Translations under genes and position numbers: made by a program | Assembly: GCA_022795445.1 (NCBI GenBank) | Contig: JAAWGR010000023.1 | Coordinates: forward strand, 1 to 38,133 | DNA: 38,133 bases | Source: Oscillibacter sp. | GTDB taxonomy: Bacteria; Bacillota; Clostridia; Oscillospirales; Oscillospiraceae | Direction: 5' to 3' | Shown here: one piece after another, positions 33,386-38,133 of the stretch | Layout of the letters: each line of letters opens with the position of its first letter | How positions within the stretch are numbered: position 1 is the stretch's first letter | The notes under the pieces: model-generated | What the model saw: only the letters and a program-made list of their open reading frames with translations | What the model was told of the DNA's origin: nothing | Databases searched by the model: none

Positions 33386-35611
33386 TTACAGCCTAAGGAG
33401 CCGGTCAAGCCAGCCCGCTTTTCCAGCAGGACGGCGGGTCCGCAAATCCGGGACCGTCAAATCATAGCAGAATTCCCCGACGACCAGCGTGTTGAAACTG
33501 TCCGGACGGATATGGGTTTCCAGGTTCCGGTAACCCGTCGGGGTGAAAACCGCAATGTCAAACCCCACCAGGTTCAGAAACGCCAGCAGGATACATTCTT
33601 CTAAGGTAAACATCGTTTCTGTGACGTCAACGATCAACAGTTTCGGAATTGTGCGGGTAAAATCGAAGCTTTGCAGCAACCGCAGCAGTTCCTTGTCCAG
33701 GTTCATCAGCACCGAGAGCGTCACCGCCAAAACGTCCGGCCCGCCGTCCACGATCAAGTCGTAATCCATCAGCGCCTGGATCTTTTCTAGGATGTAGTTC
33801 TGTGTATCTTCCGGGAGGTAGCCATAGCGGTATGCACGGGAAGCCACGATGGCTTTGGGGTCCAGCCGCCCGTCGTGGAGGAAGGTGCGGGCGGTGTTTT
33901 GATCCATCCCCTCGTTCGGCGCTTGGGTTTGCAGGAAGGGCAGAGCCGTAATTAAATAGGTATTTGGCGTCAGCATGGCCCGAATGCCGTCCCAGTAGAG
34001 GGACAGATCCCCTTTGTCCACACCGCAGATTTTCGCAAAGAGGTTGGGTACATACACCACCCCGTCCTCCGTCCGGAAGGACGGGCGGTACTGGGCTTCC
34101 TCGGGCCAGAGCTGCCCCACTTCGTCATAGGTTGTCTTGAGCGTCACAGGCTGGGAACGGGCAAACTGCCGGTCCCGGAACATTCCGGTGTCGCTGTACA
34201 GGATTTTGTTCAGTTCCTGTGCGGCGTCATAGGCAGTGGTCCGTGCGAGAAGTTTTTCTTCCCGGCGTGGGAAGGACTCCATTGGCAGGCTGTCCTCAAA
34301 CGTCACTTCTATCCAGATGTGCGGCAGGAAGTGGTTTGCAAAGACGCCGGTTTTTTCCGGAGAGGCAAACAACACATCCGCCCCCATCTGCGCCAGCGCC
34401 CACAAGAGGGAAACCTCCGGCTCCGTAACCGGCCCATAGTAGAGGAGGGCAGGGGGATAATCGGTTTGTGGCTTTGCAAAAAGCTGCTCCGCAAACCGCC
34501 GCAGCCAGCAGGCCAACCGTACGCTGTAATTAAAAAAGCGGTTCTCGTTTCCATCCGGAAATTGCTCCATCACCAGCGCCAAAGCCCGCTGTGCCAGGGG
34601 CGTCCAACGATGCCCGGCGGGCATCCGTTCCGCCAGCGCCTGGATCAGCTGCGGACGGGAGAGCTTACGGTCTGTAATGCGGAAATCCTCCGTCTCGGAA
34701 GGCGTGGGCGGCTGAATTTTCTGCTCTTGCAGGACCCACGTCCTGGAAGCGTTGTCCAGCGCCCGCTTCACACCAAATAGGCGGTTCCGGTAGGTCTTCC
34801 GCTCATCGGCCCCCAGCAGAACGGCGAACACGCTTCCCCGTTTTCCGGGTGCCGCGCCTGTTCTCTGGCTATAGGGCAGGGCAGCGGCCTCCCAAACCGG
34901 CTGGCTGACCCATTGGTTCACCACCAGGTCCCGGCCCGCGCCATCCCACGGCGGCGGAGGCGGTGGGGGCGGCGCAGGAGGCGGAGGCGCGGAGAGGAGC
35001 TCTCCGGAAATCCGCTGGGATAAGCGGCCTTCCGGGTCGGCCTTATCGTAGGACGCACTGGAAGTATAATGCAGATACCAGACGTCACAGCCCGCCTGCT
35101 GCAGCAGGTATAGGAAAAACACCTCATGCTTGGAAACATCGCCCTCAAACAGGACCTTCGGCGGCTCCCCACCGCCCACCTTGGGGAGCACGCTGCCCAA
35201 GGGCCCCCGCAGCCAACACATGAATTTGGTGTAGACGTTTTTCAGAATATGGTCATTTGCCCCCCGCTCGTGGAGCAGGGCCAAGGTGTCGTAAACTGCC
35301 CTGCACAGCTGGGGCCGTTGATTGGCCCGTATTTGTCCCAGCCAGAGGGTTACCTGACGGGCAATCAGCGGGGCGTCCAGGGCAAACTTCGTCCCAGCCT
35401 CCCGGTAAAAGCGGCTGATCTCCTCTTCCCGGGGATTCGGCAAGCCGCTCAGGTTTGCGCCATCCTTTTCCGCCAAGATGCGGTATTGCTCCACAAGAGC
35501 AGGAATCCGGCCCTTGGCGTCCCGCCCGATGATGCGGAAAAAACAGGGCTGCGGCGGCGTGCGCCGGTTCAGCGGCAGTAAACAGGCTTCTAAAAGTTGG
35601 ATATCCGTCAT
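33386..35611 (-). CDS. yceG: YceG-like protein of the Ter-associated stress module
   Basis: This 741-residue protein belongs to the YceG family found beside TelA/YceH. A repeated unit with a hydrophobic strand, a Gly/Asp turn, a Glu-led helix and a G-x-D strand occurs at about residues 151-190 (VLFEGDVSKHEVFFLYLL), 386-425 (LLYYGPVTEPEVSLLWAL) and 657-693 (LLIVDVTETMFTLEECIL). A CWLR element precedes the first two. A proline-rich linker (residues about 209-221, eight consecutive Pro) splits the first two units and is unusual. The ATG follows a GGAGG. It heads the operon with telA and the Ig-like gene. No catalytic motif was recognised; a nucleotide- or metabolite-handling role is only suggested by the fold-like repeats. 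Confidence 0.85.
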   Translation of the reverse strand: MTDIQLLEACLLPLNRRTPPQPCFFRIIGRDAKGRIPALVEQYRILAEKDGANLSGLPNPREEEISRFYREAGTKFALDAPLIARQVTLWLGQIRANQRPQLCRAVYDTLALLHERGANDHILKNVYTKFMCWLRGPLGSVLPKVGGGEPPKVLFEGDVSKHEVFFLYLLQQAGCDVWYLHYTSSASYDKADPEGRLSQRISGELLSAPPPPAPPPPPPPPWDGAGRDLVVNQWVSQPVWEAAALPYSQRTGAAPGKRGSVFAVLLGADERKTYRNRLFGVKRALDNASRTWVLQEQKIQPPTPSETEDFRITDRKLSRPQLIQALAERMPAGHRWTPLAQRALALVMEQFPDGNENRFFNYSVRLACWLRRFAEQLFAKPQTDYPPALLYYGPVTEPEVSLLWALAQMGADVLFASPEKTGVFANHFLPHIWIEVTFEDSLPMESFPRREEKLLARTTAYDAAQELNKILYSDTGMFRDRQFARSQPVTLKTTYDEVGQLWPEEAQYRPSFRTEDGVVYVPNLFAKICGVDKGDLSLYWDGIRAMLTPNTYLITALPFLQTQAPNEGMDQNTARTFLHDGRLDPKAIVASRAYRYGYLPEDTQNYILEKIQALMDYDLIVDGGPDVLAVTLSVLMNLDKELLRLLQSFDFTRTIPKLLIVDVTETMFTLEECILLAFLNLVGFDIAVFTPTGYRNLETHIRPDSFNTLVVGEFCYDLTVPDLRTRRPAGKAGWLDRLLRL

Positions 35612-35659
35612 GCGCTTGCCTCCTTGCCGGACGTTCTTGTCTCGTTCTATTACCTTTTT

Positions 35660-35688
35660 ATCTTACTACAATTGCCTGGCAAAATCAA
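35660..35688 (-). promoter_or_regulatory. Promoter of the yceG-telA operon
   Basis: On the minus strand TTGATT (35683-35688) and TAAGAT (35660-35665) are 17 bp apart, about 50 bp before the yceG start. The boxes match consensus moderately. Confidence 0.5.
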
Positions 35689-35711
35689 TCCCAGGAAAAA
35701 TCTCCCGCCTC

Positions 35712-35740
35712 TTTACATTTTTGGGAAAATGTTTTATGAT
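35712..35740 (+). promoter_or_regulatory. Promoter of the surface-protein gene
   Basis: TTTACA (35712-35717) and TATGAT (35735-35740) are 17 bp apart. It lies about 25 bp before the leader-peptide start and 80 bp before the surface-protein start, and its -35 box is about 25 bp from that of the divergent yceG promoter. Confidence 0.7.
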
Positions 35741-35765
35741 AACGATGGAAAGCAAGGGAGGACTT

Positions 35766-35822
35766 ATGCACGCAGTCTTCCGCGAAGAGCGGGAAAACAC
35801 AGAAAAGAGGCATGATCAATGA
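35766..35822 (+). CDS. Possible 18-residue leader peptide
   Basis: ATG 35766 lies behind AAGGGAGGACTT, the strongest ribosome site in this leader, and encodes MHAVFREERENTEKRHDQ before a TGA. The TGA overlaps the ATG of the surface-protein gene (ATGA), the usual sign of translational coupling. The peptide is rich in Glu/Arg/Lys and has no signal sequence. Its role, if any, is likely to deliver ribosomes to the downstream start, whose own ribosome site (AAAAGAGG) is weaker. A 26-residue version from ATG 35745 is possible but lacks a ribosome site. Confidence 0.55.
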   Translation: MHAVFREERENTEKRHDQ

Positions 35823-38133
35823 GAAAACGATTCCTGACCCTCGCACTGGCTTTGGCAGCGTGTCTGAGCATGACGTTCGCCGCCCAGGCCGCCACGGCAT
35901 TCTCGGATGTTCCTACAAACCATTGGGCCTATTCCGAAATCCAGAAATGCTGTGACAAAGGCATTGTCAACGGTTATACCAACGGCACTTTTAAGCCGGC
36001 CAATACCGTGACAGGCGCACAGTTCGCCGCTATGCTCACCCGGATGTTCTATCCCTCTGAGCTGGCTGCCAACAACAGCCTCACCAGCCAAGGCTGGTAT
36101 ATGCCCAGTCTCTACACCGCTTACACCGCCAACTTGTTGACCGGTACCAGCCGTCTCGCCAGCGGCCGCTCGGACAACTGGAAATCCTCCGCCAACCTGA
36201 ACCTGAACCGCTATGATATGGCCCAGATGCTGAACAACATTCTGGTTGCCCATAATGTAACAGCGTCCACAGATTCGCAGAACGCCGCCCGGGATTCCAT
36301 CAAGGACTGGAGCAGCATTCCCAGCCAGTACCAGAAAGCCGTCCTGAACTGCTACGCCCTAGGCGTTCTGAACGGTATGCGCAATGGAACCTTCTCCGGC
36401 AGCAGCACCATGAACCGCGCCCAAGCCTGTGCTGTCATCAATCGCGAAATTACTTACGTTGGCGAAGGCAGCACTACGACTACCGGCGCTGTGGAACAGC
36501 TGGATTTCTCCGATTCCTACAAAGCCAGCAAATATTACACAGCTCTGAAGAACGTCACTCTGACCGGCGACTACCGCCAGGATATCATGAATATCGCCGC
36601 CTCCCAGATCGGCTATCACGAAAGCAGCAGCGAGAACAAGCTGGACGGCAGCAGCGCCGGGAACGGGAATTACAGCGAATACGGCCGCGCTCTGGGCTCT
36701 AACGGCAGCGCCTGGTGCTCCGAATTTGCCAGCTGGTGCGTCCGGCAGGCCAACGTCCCCACAAGCATCCTGAACTCCTCCAGCTCCGCCAGTATCGCGA
36801 ATTTTGCTGCGCCCTATTATACTTGGTCGCAGACTTCTTATGCCGGCGGCAGCTATACGCCCCAGCCCGGCGACCTTGCCCTGTTCGCTTGGACCGGCAC
36901 CAGCCTCAATGAACCCCACCTCAGCCACACTGCCATCGTCTCCGGCGTGAAGCAGGAGGGCAACACCGTGTACCTCTCCGTCATCCACGGCAACGCCAAT
37001 GACTCCGTGCGCCGGGATGTGTACACCCTCAACGCCTCGAACGGCAATTGCAGCCATGGCAATCTGGGCTACTTCGTCGCGCCGAATTACGGCCCCAGCT
37101 CCGTCCAGAATTACGACCCAAACAAGGACCAAGCCGCTGTAGCCCCAGAGCCGACCATAAAGATGGTGGAAACCCTCACGCTGGCCGCCGGAAATACCGG
37201 CAGCGTCCAGGCCACCACCAACCAAAGCGGCGCTACGGTGACCTATACTTCCAGCAATCAGACCGTCGCCACGGTGGACAGGACTGGCAAGGTTACGGCG
37301 AAAGCTGCCGGAACATCCGTCATTACCGCTTCTGTCACCGTGAACGGTAAACGTGCTACGGCAACTTGTAAGATTACCGTGACCGCCAGCGCCGCGGAGC
37401 TGAAAATTAGCCCCACCACCCTGTCCCTGGAAGTCGGCAAAACCGGAACCATCCAGGCGACCCTGCCCAGCGGGATCACCTCCGTGTCCTATACTTCCAG
37501 CGACACATCGGTTGCTGCCGTAAGCCTCAGCGGCACGGCCGGCACTGTCACGGCGAAAAAAGCCGGAACAGCGGTCATTACTGCCGGCATCACCGTGAAC
37601 GGCAAGAATGTTACGGCAACCTGTAAGGTTACGGTCACAGGCTCTGCCCAGACCGCCAAGACCACCGAAGAAATGAGCGCGGAGGTCATTACGCTGGTAA
37701 ACCAGGAGCGCGCCAAACAGGGCCTGGCTCCCTTGGGAACCCTCACTTCCCTGACCGCCGCCGCGCAGGTCCGCGCACCAGAGCTGGTTAAGCTCTTTGA
37801 GCATACCCGCCCGGACGGCAGAACCTGCTTCACCGCGCTGGATGAGGCCCGCGTCAGCTACTATACCGCCGGTGAGAACATCGCCGCCGGCCAACCCACG
37901 CCGGAGAGCGTCATGAGCGCCTGGATGAACTCCCCCGGCCATAAGGCCAACATCCTGCAAAAGAACTTCACCCACATCGGCGTTGCATGCTATAAGAGCG
38001 GCAACAGTTACTACTGGGTCCAGATGTTCGTCGGCTCCAATGCCGCCTCTGAGGGGACCGGCGACACCCAGGCCGTTTCCCTGTCCATCAGCCCGGAAAC
38101 CTTGGAACTGGAAGTCAATGAAACTGGCAGCGT
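35819..38133 (+). CDS. Large surface protein: SLH x3, CHAP-like, Big_2 x2, CAP, Big_2 (cut by window end)
   Basis: At least 771 residues; the frame is open to the edge. A signal peptide ends near Ala24 (FAAQA). SLH-type repeats follow at about 27-70 (FSDVPTNHWAYSEIQ, GYTNGTFKPANTVTGAQFAAML), about 85-140 and about 155-210 (NRAQACAVINREI), which would bind secondary wall polymer. A CHAP-like domain (about 250-430) has Cys300 in AWCSEFASWC and His370 in SHTAIV, as in amidases and endopeptidases. Two Big_2 Ig-like domains (about 449-523, 528-604) share VTYTSS and GTVTAKKAGT-type strands. A CAP/YkwD domain (about 615-738) has LVNQERAKQGL, FEHTRPDGR, AGENIA and SPGHKANIL. The last residues begin a third Big_2. 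AAAAGAGG precedes the ATG, which overlaps the leader peptide stop. It is probably a wall hydrolase or surface colonisation factor. Confidence 0.92.
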   Translation, partial: MRKRFLTLALALAACLSMTFAAQAATAFSDVPTNHWAYSEIQKCCDKGIVNGYTNGTFKPANTVTGAQFAAMLTRMFYPSELAANNSLTSQGWYMPSLYTAYTANLLTGTSRLASGRSDNWKSSANLNLNRYDMAQMLNNILVAHNVTASTDSQNAARDSIKDWSSIPSQYQKAVLNCYALGVLNGMRNGTFSGSSTMNRAQACAVINREITYVGEGSTTTTGAVEQLDFSDSYKASKYYTALKNVTLTGDYRQDIMNIAASQIGYHESSSENKLDGSSAGNGNYSEYGRALGSNGSAWCSEFASWCVRQANVPTSILNSSSSASIANFAAPYYTWSQTSYAGGSYTPQPGDLALFAWTGTSLNEPHLSHTAIVSGVKQEGNTVYLSVIHGNANDSVRRDVYTLNASNGNCSHGNLGYFVAPNYGPSSVQNYDPNKDQAAVAPEPTIKMVETLTLAAGNTGSVQATTNQSGATVTYTSSNQTVATVDRTGKVTAKAAGTSVITASVTVNGKRATATCKITVTASAAELKISPTTLSLEVGKTGTIQATLPSGITSVSYTSSDTSVAAVSLSGTAGTVTAKKAGTAVITAGITVNGKNVTATCKVTVTGSAQTAKTTEEMSAEVITLVNQERAKQGLAPLGTLTSLTAAAQVRAPELVKLFEHTRPDGRTCFTALDEARVSYYTAGENIAAGQPTPESVMSAWMNSPGHKANILQKNFTHIGVACYKSGNSYYWVQMFVGSNAASEGTGDTQAVSLSISPETLELEVNETGS

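Noticed and set aside
34951-34992. GGC/GGA-rich tract as a possible repeat element or G-quadruplex
   Set aside because: It is the antisense of the polyproline codons of the YceG-like protein, so coding explains it.
36359-37975. Long open frame of 538 codons on the minus strand
   Set aside because: It lies wholly antisense to the surface-protein gene, whose SLH, CHAP-like, Big_2 and CAP domains are clear. The Gly/Ala/Val-rich antisense product matches nothing and arises from GC-rich codon bias.

Overview
The window is a GC-rich (by eye a little under 60%) stretch of a Gram-positive chromosome with AGGAGG-type ribosome sites, frequent TTG/GTG starts, one pdaA-like spore-cortex deacetylase, an SLH-domain surface protein, several lipoproteins, and YesM/YesN and AraC regulators. 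This fits an anaerobic, probably spore-forming Clostridia, most likely an Oscillospiraceae-type gut bacterium. That placement is inferred from gene content and style, not from a marker gene. No tRNA, rRNA, insertion sequence, phage gene or CRISPR array was found.

Layout. 1-780: the tail of a probable FtsX-type ABC permease, then a MerR-family regulator with an intact MerR-type promoter but an in-frame TAG at codon 17. 790-4215 (minus): an M20 amidohydrolase and a YfcC-type carrier in one operon, under a promoter with an inverted repeat in its spacer, next to a MarR regulator. 4443-5873: a MATE exporter divergent from marR. 6089-16531: the largest unit, an mgl-type galactose/glucose ABC transporter (mglB, mglA, mglC), a 52-residue single-span membrane protein, then a five-gene sensory module: YesN-type response regulator, unknown lipoprotein, YesM-type kinase, membrane-anchored binding protein, and a second MglB-like lipoprotein. 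Two strong hairpins divide the unit. 16762-22303: a beta-galactoside locus (lacZ and a GPH/MFS sugar carrier on minus, divergent AraC regulator on plus).

22320-24633: a nicotinamidase-like hydrolase, 5-formyl-THF cyclo-ligase, and a histidine phosphatase fused to a GNAT-like domain. 24693-25860: a promoter, a yybP-ykoY (manganese) riboswitch with an overlapping terminator, and a CaCA cation exchanger. 26025-30027: mannonate dehydratase (uxuA), a CapA-like protein, and a SpoVB/MOP-type flippase. 30033-35611: a membrane-anchored DNA/RNA nuclease (minus), pdaA (plus), and a minus-strand operon of yceG-like, telA-like and a secreted Ig-like protein. 35766-38133: a possible 18-residue leader peptide whose stop overlaps the start of a large surface protein (SLH x3, CHAP-like, Big_2 x2, CAP, start of another Big_2), cut by the window end.

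How the genes fit together. Carbohydrate uptake dominates: mgl for galactose/glucose-like sugars, lacZ with its carrier for beta-galactosides (which would release those sugars), and uxuA for hexuronates. The most interesting system is the mgl sensory module. It resembles the XylFII-LytS-YesN xylose-sensing complex of Clostridium beijerinckii, but has two binding-protein paralogs and an extra lipoprotein. By eye, the last paralog keeps a ligand-site histidine of E. coli MglB that the transport MglB has lost.
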